Source of the DNA: Kineobactrum sediminis | GTDB taxonomy: Bacteria; Pseudomonadota; Gammaproteobacteria; Pseudomonadales; Halieaceae | Reading direction: 5' to 3' | DNA length: 64,000 nt | Assembly (NCBI RefSeq): GCF_002868715.1 | Contig: NZ_PKLZ01000009.1 | Coordinates: 124,001 to 188,000 of the forward strand | Shown: piece by piece, positions 52,087 to 61,672 of the stretch | Numbering within the stretch: position 1 is the stretch's first letter | How the letters are laid out: every line of letters starts with the position of its first letter | Made by a program: the position numbers and the translations under genes | Notes under the pieces: model-generated | Seen by the model: only the letters and a program-made list of their open reading frames with translations | Told to the model about the DNA's origin: nothing | The model's database searches: none

Positions 52087-53103
52087 ATGGCGAGCACCAG
52101 GAGCTTGCCAACACTTGATGACAAGGTGGCTTTTCTGGCCAGTGCCGCTGCCTATGTGGATTATGACGGCCCTGTAACGGCAATGGAAACCCATATGTCA
52201 TGGGTGTTTCTAACCACTGAGCGCGTGTACAAGTTGAAGAAACCGTTGCAGAGAGACCTGGTTGATCTGCGTAGTCTGGACGCCCGGTATCATAACTGTG
52301 GTGAGGAGCTCCGGTTGAATCGCCGACTGGGCGGCGACACCTATATAGGGGTTGAACGGCTCGGGATAAAGGCGGGTCAGCAATTAAGCCTGGGCAGTGG
52401 CGTGGCCGTTGACTGGCTGGTGGTCATGCACCGTCTACCCGATGACGCGATGCTCGATTCCCAGCTGGCAGCGTGTGATGTTAATTACTCAGCCGTTGCC
52501 CGGGCAGCGATTCTACTGACTGATTTCTATCAGCAGTCTACCCCGATTGAGCTATCAGCTGAGCAGTATCGACAGCGGCTGGAAGACAATGTCCGCAATA
52601 ACCATCGCGCCCTGGCGGCATATCCCGTTGCCCAACAGCAAGTAGAGCGTATCGTTGGCAGGCAGTTAACGGTGCTTGGGTCTGAAGCCCGCCTGTTCAG
52701 TGAACGGGCACGGCGGGGAATGATTGTTGAGGCCCATGGGGACCTGCGTCCCGAGCATGTTTGCCTGACCGAACCGCCGGTAATAATCGATTGCCTTGAA
52801 TTCAGTCGCAACCTGCGTATACAGGACCGGGTGGATGAACTCGCCTTTCTCGCCATGGAGTGCCAACAGTTGGGCGACACTTGGGCAGGGGAAATCCTCT
52901 TTGAGACGTATGGGCAACATAGCGGTGATAAACCAGCGGCACTATTGCTGGCGTTTTATAAGGCGTACAGGGCTTGCGTCAGAGCCAGATTATGCGCTGC
53001 CCATCTTGATGACGGCCCCGAAGAAAACAATGCGCGGTGGCTGGAGAAAGCCGGCTGCTATCTGGATATGGCAGAAGCGTTTACTGCCTGTTATGACCTT
53101 TGA
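52087..53103 (+). CDS. Aminoglycoside-phosphotransferase-like kinase (COG2187 type)
   Basis: About 338 residues from ATG 52087 (TTG 52063 is in frame). It has a protein-kinase-like APH fold: VYKLKKPLQRDLVDLRSLDA (the ATP-binding lysine region), the catalytic-loop motif EAHGDLRPEHVCL (HGD) and the metal-binding IIDCLEFSRNL. This resembles the N-terminal half of the bifunctional COG2187 proteins, which normally continue into a P-loop kinase of about 170 residues. That second half is absent here; the next gene is convergent. The substrate is unknown. Confidence 0.75.
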   Translation: MASTRSLPTLDDKVAFLASAAAYVDYDGPVTAMETHMSWVFLTTERVYKLKKPLQRDLVDLRSLDARYHNCGEELRLNRRLGGDTYIGVERLGIKAGQQLSLGSGVAVDWLVVMHRLPDDAMLDSQLAACDVNYSAVARAAILLTDFYQQSTPIELSAEQYRQRLEDNVRNNHRALAAYPVAQQQVERIVGRQLTVLGSEARLFSERARRGMIVEAHGDLRPEHVCLTEPPVIIDCLEFSRNLRIQDRVDELAFLAMECQQLGDTWAGEILFETYGQHSGDKPAALLLAFYKAYRACVRARLCAAHLDDGPEENNARWLEKAGCYLDMAEAFTACYDL

Positions 53104-53121
53104 AAGAATGGCTGCTTATAC

Positions 53122-54120
53122 TCAGTGTTCAAGTTTGCTTACCAGGCCGCCGTGATGAAGCCGATGAATGGCTTCGCCGATCAATGGCGATACATCCACC
53201 ATCTCGACCGTATTACGGTACAGGGCCTCGGGCAACAAACGCGGTGGGATACTGTTGGTTACCAGGATCCTCGCCAAGGCCGATGATGCAAGGGATGGCT
53301 CGCTGACAACGCCATCTACCGCTGCGCTGAAATTCCCGTGGGTGGCAATGCCAATTATCTCTGTTGCGCCAGAGTCCTTAAACGCCTCTGCGGCGCGTTT
53401 CAGGGTGCGACCACTGGTAATCATGTCATCCACGATTAATACTGTACGATCCTGCACTTCCCCCACAACGTTCGAACCACTGACCGCCCCTTCGCTGCGA
53501 AACTTCTCCATGAATGCAGTGCCCATCGGCACGCCAATACGCCGTTCCAGGGCTTCCCGGAACTGTTCTGCGCGCTTTATACCGCCGACATCGGGCGAGG
53601 CAACGGTAATCATCTTGTCCTGCAAATCCGGCAAGATATGTTCAATAAAAGTACTGCGGGCACTCAGGTGCTCACTATTGCAGCGAAAGGCATTGTCAAA
53701 ACCTGCCGTATTGTGGGCTTCCAGCGTAACTATGCGGTCAAGCTTCATGGCCTCAAAGAGCTGTGCGATGTAACGGCTCGTCACCGGGTCGCGGGCCTGG
53801 GTTTTGCGTTCCTTGCGTGAATAGCACAGATAGGGGATAACGGCGGTAATACGGTCCGCCCCGTTTTCCCGCAGTACACCAATCAGGCATAACAGCCTTA
53901 CCAGTTTGTCGTTAAGGCTGTATTCGTGGTCGGTGAAAAGAGACTGTACAACATATACGTCCCGGTCGCGCACGCTCTGCAATGGGCGAATTTTGTGTTC
54001 TCCATCCGGGAAGTTCCGCTCTTCATGCAAGCCCACGTCAATTGCCAGATGAGCGGCAACCAGCGCCGCAAAATCCTTGCCGCTGTGCAGGCTGAATAAC
54101 GCCATCTCATTTCTTGCCAT
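53122..54120 (-). CDS. Ribose-phosphate pyrophosphokinase homologue
   Basis: A 332-residue protein of the PRPP synthetase family, made of two phosphoribosyltransferase-type domains. The conserved SGKDFAALVAAHL start, CYSRKERKTQARDPVTSRYI (the ATP/ribose-5-phosphate flexible loop) and VLIVDDMITSGRTLKRAA (PRPP loop) are all present. The main housekeeping prs usually lies near ispE, so this looks like a paralogue; its sequence is diverged from typical Prs (about 315 residues). It faces the APH-like gene. Confidence 0.85.
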   Translation of the reverse strand: MARNEMALFSLHSGKDFAALVAAHLAIDVGLHEERNFPDGEHKIRPLQSVRDRDVYVVQSLFTDHEYSLNDKLVRLLCLIGVLRENGADRITAVIPYLCYSRKERKTQARDPVTSRYIAQLFEAMKLDRIVTLEAHNTAGFDNAFRCNSEHLSARSTFIEHILPDLQDKMITVASPDVGGIKRAEQFREALERRIGVPMGTAFMEKFRSEGAVSGSNVVGEVQDRTVLIVDDMITSGRTLKRAAEAFKDSGATEIIGIATHGNFSAAVDGVVSEPSLASSALARILVTNSIPPRLLPEALYRNTVEMVDVSPLIGEAIHRLHHGGLVSKLEH

Positions 54121-54262
54121 AAATGGAACCTTTATCCGGGCCCCTTTTACCCGTAAATAATGGTGCTTGAGTCAACGGCGTCGGGGGCCTGCTTCCTTTC
54201 AAGTAAATGTAGTTGAAAATGACAATAAACGCCTGATGTTGTGATTGTCGGATATTTCCCCA

Positions 54263-55570
54263 TCAGGGCTGGGCTGTCAGCAGCCTGCGTATTGCCGGCG
54301 TACACGCTATTTCACCAGGGTTGAAAAACTGCTCATGGTGTTGCTCTACTTCATCGAGATCATACTGGTAGTTGACGAGTATCCCCGCCGACTGCTCAAG
54401 ACCTTTACTCGAGGTGTCACCCAGCCAGTTGAGCCCGGCAATGCTGGCGCCATTCCCCAAATGGAAGCTGGCAACCGGGTCCAGTGGGGCTTTTTCGCGT
54501 TTTTCGAGTAACAGGTAGTGTGCGCACAGGCGCATCAGGAGGACTTTCAATGCTTCGTCACTGCTGTGCAGGTGCCACCCGGGGGTATCCAGTGCAATCA
54601 GCTTACTGCGTTCGTCCTCTGATATAACTTTTTGAGATTCATCAAATCGTATGGTGTTCAACCATTTCATGAACCCCGGGACAGGCGACAGCGTAGCGAA
54701 GTGTTGTAATTGTGGTAGTTCCTGCTTCAGTTGCATTACCACCTGCTTGATCAGAAAATTCCCGAAGCTGATACCGCGAAGGCCATTCTGGCAATTGCTG
54801 ATGGAATAGAAGATGGCTGTGTTGAGGCTCTGCTGGTCAACCTCGCCATCGTGAGGCGCGAGAATGGCCTGAACTGAGCGGGATACGGCAGGTACCAAGG
54901 CCACCTCAACGAAAATCAGTGGCTCCTCGGGCAAGGCGGGATGAAAAAAGCCGAAGCAGCGCCGGTCGGTTGCATCCAGGCGCCGGCGCAGGTCATCCCA
55001 GCCCTGCATTTCATGTACGGCTTCGTATTCGATAAGTTTCTCGAGAATGATCGCGGGGGAGTGCCAGTCCATGGTCTTGAGCTTGAGAAAACCGGGGTTG
55101 AACCAGGAGCTCAGCAGGTGTTGGAGGTCGTCATCCACTGCGCTCAGGGCGTCGTCGTCGGTCATGATCTGGAGCAGGTCCTCGCGCATGGAGACCACAG
55201 TGCGAGTGCCGGAAGGGGCCATGTTGATACGACGGAACAATGTCTGCCTGGGGGATTCTATGGCCCTGGCGAGTGAACGGTAGGCACTGAGGCTGTGGCT
55301 GTCCCGATAAGCTTCCGCACACTGATGGATAAGCTCCGGGTCAGGATTATAGTCATCTGCAAGGGTATGGAAAAATGCGGTTTTTTGCTCCGGGTCGAGA
55401 GTACTGTAGGCGCGTGCGACTTCATCTGCCAGCGCAATACCCAGGGCCTCGCCCTTGTTCGAATAGAGTTGTTTGCACAGCGCCGCGATACCCTCCTTTT
55501 CCTGCGGAGAACGTCGCATTAGGTGTTTGCCGGCGGCGGCGACTGAATTGAGCCAGCGGTTGATAACCAT
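54263..55570 (-). CDS. Malonyl-CoA decarboxylase
   Basis: A 435-residue cytoplasmic enzyme that converts malonyl-CoA to acetyl-CoA and CO2. It has an all-helical N-terminal domain (about 1-150) and a GNAT-like catalytic domain with CFGFFHPALPEEPLIFVEVA, YSISNCQNGLRGISFGNFLI and LQHFATLSPVPGFMKWL, matching bacterial and mitochondrial MCD. It lies downstream of an acyl-CoA ligase gene on the same strand with a 103-base gap. The pairing fits malonate use (ligase plus decarboxylase), or disposal of malonyl-CoA during fatty acid breakdown. Confidence 0.92.
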   Translation of the reverse strand: MVINRWLNSVAAAGKHLMRRSPQEKEGIAALCKQLYSNKGEALGIALADEVARAYSTLDPEQKTAFFHTLADDYNPDPELIHQCAEAYRDSHSLSAYRSLARAIESPRQTLFRRINMAPSGTRTVVSMREDLLQIMTDDDALSAVDDDLQHLLSSWFNPGFLKLKTMDWHSPAIILEKLIEYEAVHEMQGWDDLRRRLDATDRRCFGFFHPALPEEPLIFVEVALVPAVSRSVQAILAPHDGEVDQQSLNTAIFYSISNCQNGLRGISFGNFLIKQVVMQLKQELPQLQHFATLSPVPGFMKWLNTIRFDESQKVISEDERSKLIALDTPGWHLHSSDEALKVLLMRLCAHYLLLEKREKAPLDPVASFHLGNGASIAGLNWLGDTSSKGLEQSAGILVNYQYDLDEVEQHHEQFFNPGEIACTPAIRRLLTAQP

Positions 55571-55673
55571 AGGGTACCTTGAGTAAAAGCGGGAGGTGCC
55601 TTATATGGTACGTGGTGGCCCTGTTACCGGCTATACCGCTTTCGGGGAATTCCCTGTGAGTCGGGCTGGTGTG

Positions 55674-57308
55674 TTACAGGTTCAGGCGGGTGATCAGCTT
55701 GTCTCGCAGGCTGAATTTCTGGACTTTGGTAGCGGACATAGGCCACTCAGTAACAAATTCCACGTAACGGGGAACCTTGAAAGAGGAAATCCGGCCCTTG
55801 CAGAAATCCATGATCTGCTGGTCATTGCAGGCGGCACCGGGGTTCAGCTCTACGAACACAGCGACCACTTCCTCCAGCCTGGGGTCCGGTACACCCACGG
55901 CCTGGACAAATTTCACAGCCGGGTGGGTTGACAGGAAGGATTCAATTTCGAGTGCCGACACATTCTCTCCACCTACCTTGAAAGTATCCTTCAGGCGCCC
56001 TCGATAGCTTATCCTACCATGCTCATCAAGTGAGCAGATGTCACCCGTACGAAACCAGCCATCGGCAGTGAATGCCTCTCTGGTAGCCTTTGGCGCCTTG
56101 TAATAGCCGCGAAAGACGCTGTACCCGCTGATCTGCAATTCACCGGCTGCCGCTGCAGGTAGTTCGCAACCTGTCGATGGATCGACGATTCTTACCAGGG
56201 TACCAGGGAGAGGCGTTCCTATTACCTGCGCCCGGGTGGCATCATCGTCTTCCGGGTTACTGTAGCAGGACAGCCCGGTGCCCTCAGTGAGGCCGTAGGC
56301 ACTGACATGCAGGGTTTTGGGCAACAGTTTCATATTGGCCAGCAAACGTTCCGGTGGAGCAACATTGTTGATGAGCCTGATCTGTGCGGGATCGAGTTGG
56401 GCAAACAGAGGGTGGGTGACCAGATCGGACATGATGGTGGGAAAGGCCGGATACAGTACCGACGCTCGCTCACCCAGAATTTGCTCCCAGGCGGCGCCCG
56501 CTTCAAAGTGCGTATCAGTGAGGTAGCAGCTTCCCACTGAAAATGATGCCAGCATCGGCATGATCGAAGCCAGATGGAAAAGGGGCAGGGGATTCCATTG
56601 CCGGTCCTCTTCCTGGAACAGGAGGCGGTCGGCTATGGTGAAGGCCTTTCGGGTAACCATCTCATGGCTGAGGGGGCATCCCTTGGGGTTGGCGGTCGTG
56701 CCCGAGGTGTACATCATCAGGCAGGACTGATCCAGCGGCAGCGATGCCCTCCGCGCATTCGCCGCTGAGATGCTGACCCGGGTCCCGGATGCCATGAGTT
56801 CTGTCTCGGCGACGAACAGGCCATTATCGGGCGGCGTTTCGGTCCCCGTGGTTATGATGGCAGTCAACAGGGGCGCTTCCGGCAGTGACGGTGCTGCGCC
56901 GCCGGCCTGCAATTGCGGGTATATTTCGCAGAGCAGGCCAATATAGTCTGCGGGCTGGTTGTCGCCGGTTCCAGCTATAAGGGTAGTAATATCAGCGTTG
57001 CCCAACACGTAGGCCAGTTCATGGGCTTTATAACGGGCATTGATCATCACCGCCACGGCCCCCGAGAGTGCCGTGGCAAATAACCACTCGACAGCCTCCG
57101 GACAATTGGACATCAAAATGCCAACATGGTCATTCACGCCGACATCCAGCCCCTGCAGCAGGCGCGCCTTGTCAAATGCTGCCTGGTAGAGCTCGCCGTA
57201 GCTTAGCCGGGTATCGGCAAAGACCAGGGCGGTGTTATCCGGCCAATGCTGCGCGCTGCGCAACAAAAAATCTCCCAGGGTCGTCGCGTTGACAGGCGTT
57301 ACGGCCAT
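55674..57308 (-). CDS. AMP-dependent acyl-CoA synthetase/ligase
   Basis: A 544-residue adenylate-forming enzyme from ATG 57308, with AAGGAG seven bases upstream. The AMP-binding P-loop MMYTSGTTANPKGCP (about 187-201), the motif YGLTEGTGLSCYSNPED and the hinge GRISYRGRLKDTFKVGGENV followed by the C-terminal domain are intact. It joins a carboxylic acid to CoA. With malonyl-CoA decarboxylase next door, malonyl-CoA synthetase (MatB-like) is one possibility; with the acyl-CoA dehydrogenase upstream, a CaiC-like medium-chain or carnitine-type acid ligase is equally possible. Confidence 0.85.
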   Translation of the reverse strand: MAVTPVNATTLGDFLLRSAQHWPDNTALVFADTRLSYGELYQAAFDKARLLQGLDVGVNDHVGILMSNCPEAVEWLFATALSGAVAVMINARYKAHELAYVLGNADITTLIAGTGDNQPADYIGLLCEIYPQLQAGGAAPSLPEAPLLTAIITTGTETPPDNGLFVAETELMASGTRVSISAANARRASLPLDQSCLMMYTSGTTANPKGCPLSHEMVTRKAFTIADRLLFQEEDRQWNPLPLFHLASIMPMLASFSVGSCYLTDTHFEAGAAWEQILGERASVLYPAFPTIMSDLVTHPLFAQLDPAQIRLINNVAPPERLLANMKLLPKTLHVSAYGLTEGTGLSCYSNPEDDDATRAQVIGTPLPGTLVRIVDPSTGCELPAAAAGELQISGYSVFRGYYKAPKATREAFTADGWFRTGDICSLDEHGRISYRGRLKDTFKVGGENVSALEIESFLSTHPAVKFVQAVGVPDPRLEEVVAVFVELNPGAACNDQQIMDFCKGRISSFKVPRYVEFVTEWPMSATKVQKFSLRDKLITRLNL

Positions 57309-57318
57309 GAAATCTCCT

Positions 57319-57717
57319 TCAGGGGGCTTTGGCCATGGCATTGATTTTCTGGGTGTCGTGATAGAACGGCTGGATCTCCACGATTCGCCCTTCCCGCAGG
57401 CGCCAGATTTCGGCTATGGGCATGCGGAATGATTCTCCAGAAGCCTTGCTTTTGCCGGTCATGGTGGCCAGTACCACTACGCTGTCGCCATCGGCGAGAT
57501 ACTCCTGAACGGTTACCGCAGTTTCCGCAAAAGTGGTGAATACTTGCCGTACGAGACGACTGAAGCCATCAAAACCGGTCACAATGCCACCGAACGGTAG
57601 CGAATCCGCCTCAATCACCCGAACATCGGGATGCAATAGTTGTTTTGTGGTGGCCGTGTCGCCGGCCTGCGCGGCCTCGAGAAATTGCTTCACAACAGCT
57701 TTGTTAAATGTGCTCAT
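57319..57717 (-). CDS. NTF2/SnoaL-like small protein
   Basis: A 132-residue protein with the cone-shaped SnoaL/NTF2 fold pattern: an N-terminal helical region (VVKQFLEAAQAGDTATTKQL), LLHPDVRVIEADSLPFGG and the strands IAEIWRLREGRIVEIQPFYH. Such proteins are small isomerases, hydrolases or ligand carriers. It is ten bases upstream of the ligase gene and 26 bases downstream of the acyl-CoA dehydrogenase gene, so it is part of that operon; the ligand is unknown. Confidence 0.8.
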   Translation of the reverse strand: MSTFNKAVVKQFLEAAQAGDTATTKQLLHPDVRVIEADSLPFGGIVTGFDGFSRLVRQVFTTFAETAVTVQEYLADGDSVVVLATMTGKSKASGESFRMPIAEIWRLREGRIVEIQPFYHDTQKINAMAKAP

Positions 57718-57743
57718 TCAGTGCCCTGGTGCAGGTCCGGTTA

Positions 57744-58901
57744 TTAGAAAGATCGCGGCATGCCATAGCTTTCAGCAATCATGTTCTTGGCCATTTCGTT
57801 ACTGATCGGGCCTATGCGCAGAAGCCGCGAATCCCGCCAATAGCGCTGCATGTCGGTCTCTGCCGAATAACCCATGCCGCCGAGAATCTGGATGCCAAGA
57901 TCCGCCGCCTTGCTGGCGTGTTCGGAGCAGAATACCTTGGCCATACTGGACTCTATAGCGCTGGGCTTGTCTTCAGCCTGTAGTTTCGCGGTATGTAATA
58001 CCAGTAATTCGCCCTGTTTTTGCCACATTGCCATATCCGCCAGGTAATGCTGCAGGATCTGGAACTGGCCAATGGGCTGGCCAAAGGCGTGGCGGCTCTG
58101 CATGTAATCCACGGCATCTTCAAGTACGCCATCGAGCATGCCCAGGCAGGTGGCTGCATTCACCAGGCGCTCATTGTTCAGGGTTTTGGTTGACTGGTAC
58201 CAGCCGCGGTTTGGCTCCCCCAGTAGTAACTCGTCACTGACAAAGACCTTGTCCATTACCACGGTGCAGGAGCTCATGGCGCGCATGCCCAGTTTGGCCA
58301 TGGGTGTGATGCTGATACCCTCGCTGTGGCGGGGTACGAAGAAGATGGAAATACCATCACTGCGCTTGGTGACAGTGGTATCGGTGCGAGCCATGACCAG
58401 CAGGTAATCTGCAACGTCGGCCCCGGTACTCCAGATTTTCTCACCATTCAGCAGCCAGCCGCCGTCGACCTTTTCGGCTTTTGTTTTCATGCCGCCAAGG
58501 AGGTCAGTGCCACCGCCGGCTTCGGTAAAGCTCATTGCGGTTTTCAGTTCGCCACTGGCGATAGGGGGTAGGAACTTCTGCTTCTGGGCCTCTGAGCCGC
58601 AGCAGTTTATGGCCTTGGTTCCCGAGAACGAGGTTACTCCCCACACCCAGCTCAGGCCCGCGGCCGTGCGCGAAAACTCGCGTGCGAACAACGCCTGGTT
58701 GACGATGCTGCCGCCCTGGCCGCCGTACTCTTCCGGCACACCGATACCGTGTGCGCCGAAAGCGACCAGCTTGTCCCAGAGCTCATGGGGAAACTGGTGT
58801 TCCCGGGTCTCAAGTTCCCGACACCAGTCCTTGGGGCATTCCTTATCGGCCCATTTGCGGGTGACGTCAACGAATAACTGGTCTTCTTCGCTTAATTCCA
58901 T
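57744..58901 (-). CDS. Acyl-CoA dehydrogenase
   Basis: A 385-residue FAD enzyme. The N-terminal helical domain, the flavin-binding TAMSFTEAGGGTDLLGGM and the C-terminal bundle with DLGIQILGGMGYSAETDMQR, followed by YWRDSRLLRIGPISNEMAKN, are typical. In that last stretch the usual catalytic region reads RDSRLLRIG rather than RDxRxxxIYEG, so the position of the catalytic Glu is uncertain. It oxidises an acyl-CoA to the enoyl-CoA and passes electrons to ETF. It is the first gene of the operon that ends with malonyl-CoA decarboxylase. Confidence 0.9.
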   Translation of the reverse strand: MELSEEDQLFVDVTRKWADKECPKDWCRELETREHQFPHELWDKLVAFGAHGIGVPEEYGGQGGSIVNQALFAREFSRTAAGLSWVWGVTSFSGTKAINCCGSEAQKQKFLPPIASGELKTAMSFTEAGGGTDLLGGMKTKAEKVDGGWLLNGEKIWSTGADVADYLLVMARTDTTVTKRSDGISIFFVPRHSEGISITPMAKLGMRAMSSCTVVMDKVFVSDELLLGEPNRGWYQSTKTLNNERLVNAATCLGMLDGVLEDAVDYMQSRHAFGQPIGQFQILQHYLADMAMWQKQGELLVLHTAKLQAEDKPSAIESSMAKVFCSEHASKAADLGIQILGGMGYSAETDMQRYWRDSRLLRIGPISNEMAKNMIAESYGMPRSF

Positions 58902-58946
58902 GGTGATAGCTGCCTTTCTACTATTGGGATAATTCAGCCTGACATC

Positions 58947-58987
58947 CTATTTAAATAAAGTTCAAATATCCAGCTATTTAAATAAAG
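58947..58987 (-). promoter_or_regulatory. Twin palindromic sites upstream of the acyl-CoA operon
   Basis: Two identical 14-base copies of CTATTTAAATAAAG at 58947-58960 and 58974-58987, 27 bases apart start to start. Each contains the 10-base palindrome TATTTAAATA. They lie 46-86 bases upstream of the acyl-CoA dehydrogenase ATG and stand out as AT-only in a GC-rich region. Binding sites for a dimeric repressor are likely; the regulator is unknown. Confidence 0.6.
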
Positions 58988-59081
58988 GCAAGCTTGCGGA
59001 GCTGGCCATACAGGAAGGTAGCCTGAGCGCAAAGCAGCTGATGTGTTACTCGGGGGACAAGGGATCTCGCAGAGCGTCTTT

Positions 59082-61484
59082 TCAGCCGGGACTTTTCTCC
59101 GCAGCGGCTACATAGTCCCACGCTTTTGCTACTGAATCCGGGTTCAGTGAGATGGAGTCAATACCACAGCCTACCAGGAACTCGCTGAATTCGGGATGAT
59201 CCGAGGGTGCCTGGCCGCAGATGCCGACCTTGCGTTTGTACTTATGTGCAACCCGTATCACCTCTGCAATCGCGCGTTTCACCGCTTCATCGCGGGCATC
59301 GAACAGTTCTTTTAACAGGGACGAATCCCGGTCAATACCCAATATCAGTTGGGTCAGGTCGTTGCTGCCGATGGAGAACCCATCGAAACGCCGGGCGAAC
59401 TCATCGGCGAGAATGATATTGGAGGGTATTTCACACATGACGTAGATCTGCAGCCCGCGTTCACCGCGGATCAGTCCGGCCTCGGCCATTGTTTCAAGTA
59501 CTTTATCCGCTTCTCCGGGCGTACGGCAGAATGGGATCATCACAATGATATTGTCAAAACCCATTGCCTCTCGTGCCTGGCGGATGGCCTGGCATTCCAG
59601 CTGGAAACCCTCGCGATAGAGAGGATGGTAGTAGCGCGAGGCGCCGCGAAAACCCAGCATTGGGTTTTCTTCTTGATGCTCAAAATACTTTCCGCCAAGT
59701 AGCCCTCGATACTCGTTGGACTTGAAATCCGACATCCGCACGATAACCGGCCGCGGGTACTGTGAGGCGGCGATTTTTGCCACTGAGCGGGCCAGGGTCT
59801 GGACAAAATAATCGGTGGGCTGTTCAAACTCTGCGGTGAGCTCGCTTATCTTTTTGGCGACATCCTTGTCGGTGACCTTCTCCGGGTTGATTAGCGCCAT
59901 GGGGTGCACCCGGATCTGGCTGGAAATAATAAATTCGATGCGGGTCAGGCCGATACCTGCAACCGGCAGTTGCCACCACTGTAGAGCGCCGTCGGGCAGT
60001 GCGGCATTGATCATCAGTTCGGTGCGTGTGTCAGGCAGGTCCGCCAGGCTTATGGTTTCCTTTTCAAAATCCAGCAGGCCCTCATAGATCCTGCCGGTAG
60101 CGCCCTCTGCGCCGGAGATGGTGATTTCCATGTCCTTGTGCAGGACATCCAGGGCATTGCCGCAGCCCACGACCGCGGGCTTTTTGAGTTCCCGGCTGAC
60201 TATGGCGGCGTGGCTGGTGGTGCCGCCACTATTGGTGACGATGCCGGCAGCCCGGCGCATGATCGGTACCCAGTCCGGGTCCGTGCGCTCGGTAACCAGG
60301 ATGGCATTTTCCGGAAAATGCTCCACGTCACCGGGTTCGTGGACTATGCATACGGGTCCGCTGGCAATGGCGCTGCCCACACTGGCCCCTTCCGCCAATA
60401 TCTTGCCGCTCTCGTTCAGCTTGTAGCTGACCATTACGTCTCGATCCTTTTGGGATTCGATGGTTTCGGGGCGAGCCTGCAGGATAAAGAGCTGGCCGTC
60501 ACCGTCCCGGGCCCATTCGATATCCATGGGCCGCTGGTAGTGGCGCTCTATGGCCAGTGCCCAGCGCGACAACTGTAATACTTCGGCGTCGCTTAGCACC
60601 CGCCGACGCTGTTCTTCGGCAGTAGTATCTACGGTGATTGTTGCGGCCCCGCGGGAGGATTTCTTTTTATGGTCGTCGGGCCCCGTGTAACGCATTTTAT
60701 AGAGCTTGGTGCCAATGGTACTTTCTATGACAGGGGCGAGATCAGGGTTATCCAGGAATGGTTTATAGGCCATATAACGATCGGGGTTCACCGAGCCCTT
60801 GACCACTGTTTCACCCAGGCCCCAGGCCGCATTGATCAACACCACATCGGGAAAGCCGCTCTCGGTATCCAGGGTAAACATGACGCCCGCAGCACTGGCT
60901 TCGACCATTTGCTGGACGCCAACCGACAGCGCGACCTGCTCGTGGGGGAAGTGATTTTCCTCGCGATAGGCGATGGCGCGGTCGGTATAGAGCGAGGCAT
61001 AGCATTCGCGGCAGGCTTCGAGCAGGGCATCCCCACCACGTATGTTCAGGAAGCTCTCCTGTTGGCCGGCAAAACTGGCCTGGGGCAGGTCTTCCGCCGT
61101 GGCGGAGCTGCGCACGGCAACCGGCATGTCCGGTATTTTGGCGTGGTCACACAGTTGCTGGTAGGAACGTACGATCTGGTCGCGTTGGCTCGGAGAAAAT
61201 TCGCCCTCCCGGATGAGTGTGCGGATGTTATCGCCGGTCTTGGCCAGCGATTGCTTGCGAGCGTCCAGCTTCGCCAGCTGCTTTCGCATCGGCTCCAGAA
61301 TCTCGTTGTCGGCCAGATAGTCGCGAAAGGCCTGGGCGGTGGTAGCGAAACCGTAGGGTACGGCGACACCCTGTTGCTCCAGTTGCTGGTACATTTCACC
61401 CAGGCTGGCATTCTTGCCGCCGACGGCTTCAATATTTTCCAGACCCAGCTCGTCGAACCACTTGATTGCGGTATCTGCTGTCAT
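59082..61484 (-). CDS. ppsA: Phosphoenolpyruvate synthase
   Basis: An 800-residue enzyme from ATG 61484 (AAGGA nine bases upstream). It makes PEP from pyruvate and ATP for gluconeogenesis. Domains in order are the nucleotide-binding domain (GLENIEAVGGKNASLGEMYQ, then PQASFAGQQESFLN), the phospho-histidine swivelling domain (SGGTTSHAAIVSRELKKPA, catalytic His) and the C-terminal PEP/pyruvate barrel (GSNDLTQLILGIDRDS, KVGICGQAPSDHPEF). The length is normal. The regulatory kinase gene ppsR, which is often divergent from ppsA, is not here; purU is divergent instead. Confidence 0.97.
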   Translation of the reverse strand: MTADTAIKWFDELGLENIEAVGGKNASLGEMYQQLEQQGVAVPYGFATTAQAFRDYLADNEILEPMRKQLAKLDARKQSLAKTGDNIRTLIREGEFSPSQRDQIVRSYQQLCDHAKIPDMPVAVRSSATAEDLPQASFAGQQESFLNIRGGDALLEACRECYASLYTDRAIAYREENHFPHEQVALSVGVQQMVEASAAGVMFTLDTESGFPDVVLINAAWGLGETVVKGSVNPDRYMAYKPFLDNPDLAPVIESTIGTKLYKMRYTGPDDHKKKSSRGAATITVDTTAEEQRRRVLSDAEVLQLSRWALAIERHYQRPMDIEWARDGDGQLFILQARPETIESQKDRDVMVSYKLNESGKILAEGASVGSAIASGPVCIVHEPGDVEHFPENAILVTERTDPDWVPIMRRAAGIVTNSGGTTSHAAIVSRELKKPAVVGCGNALDVLHKDMEITISGAEGATGRIYEGLLDFEKETISLADLPDTRTELMINAALPDGALQWWQLPVAGIGLTRIEFIISSQIRVHPMALINPEKVTDKDVAKKISELTAEFEQPTDYFVQTLARSVAKIAASQYPRPVIVRMSDFKSNEYRGLLGGKYFEHQEENPMLGFRGASRYYHPLYREGFQLECQAIRQAREAMGFDNIIVMIPFCRTPGEADKVLETMAEAGLIRGERGLQIYVMCEIPSNIILADEFARRFDGFSIGSNDLTQLILGIDRDSSLLKELFDARDEAVKRAIAEVIRVAHKYKRKVGICGQAPSDHPEFSEFLVGCGIDSISLNPDSVAKAWDYVAAAEKSPG

Positions 61485-61672
61485 CAATGCTTTCCTTCTG
61501 CCATGCCCTTTGGCAAGCGTAGCGGAACGGGCTCAGGGCTGCTTGCTGGAGATCAATTTTTCCGGCGCGGTTTGCGCATTACGGTGTGGAGCATTCGAGC
61601 ACTTTAAAATACCATGGCAGGTTAGAATCCAGGGGCTGCTTGCCTCTTTCGACGTTATTGACAGGTAATTGC

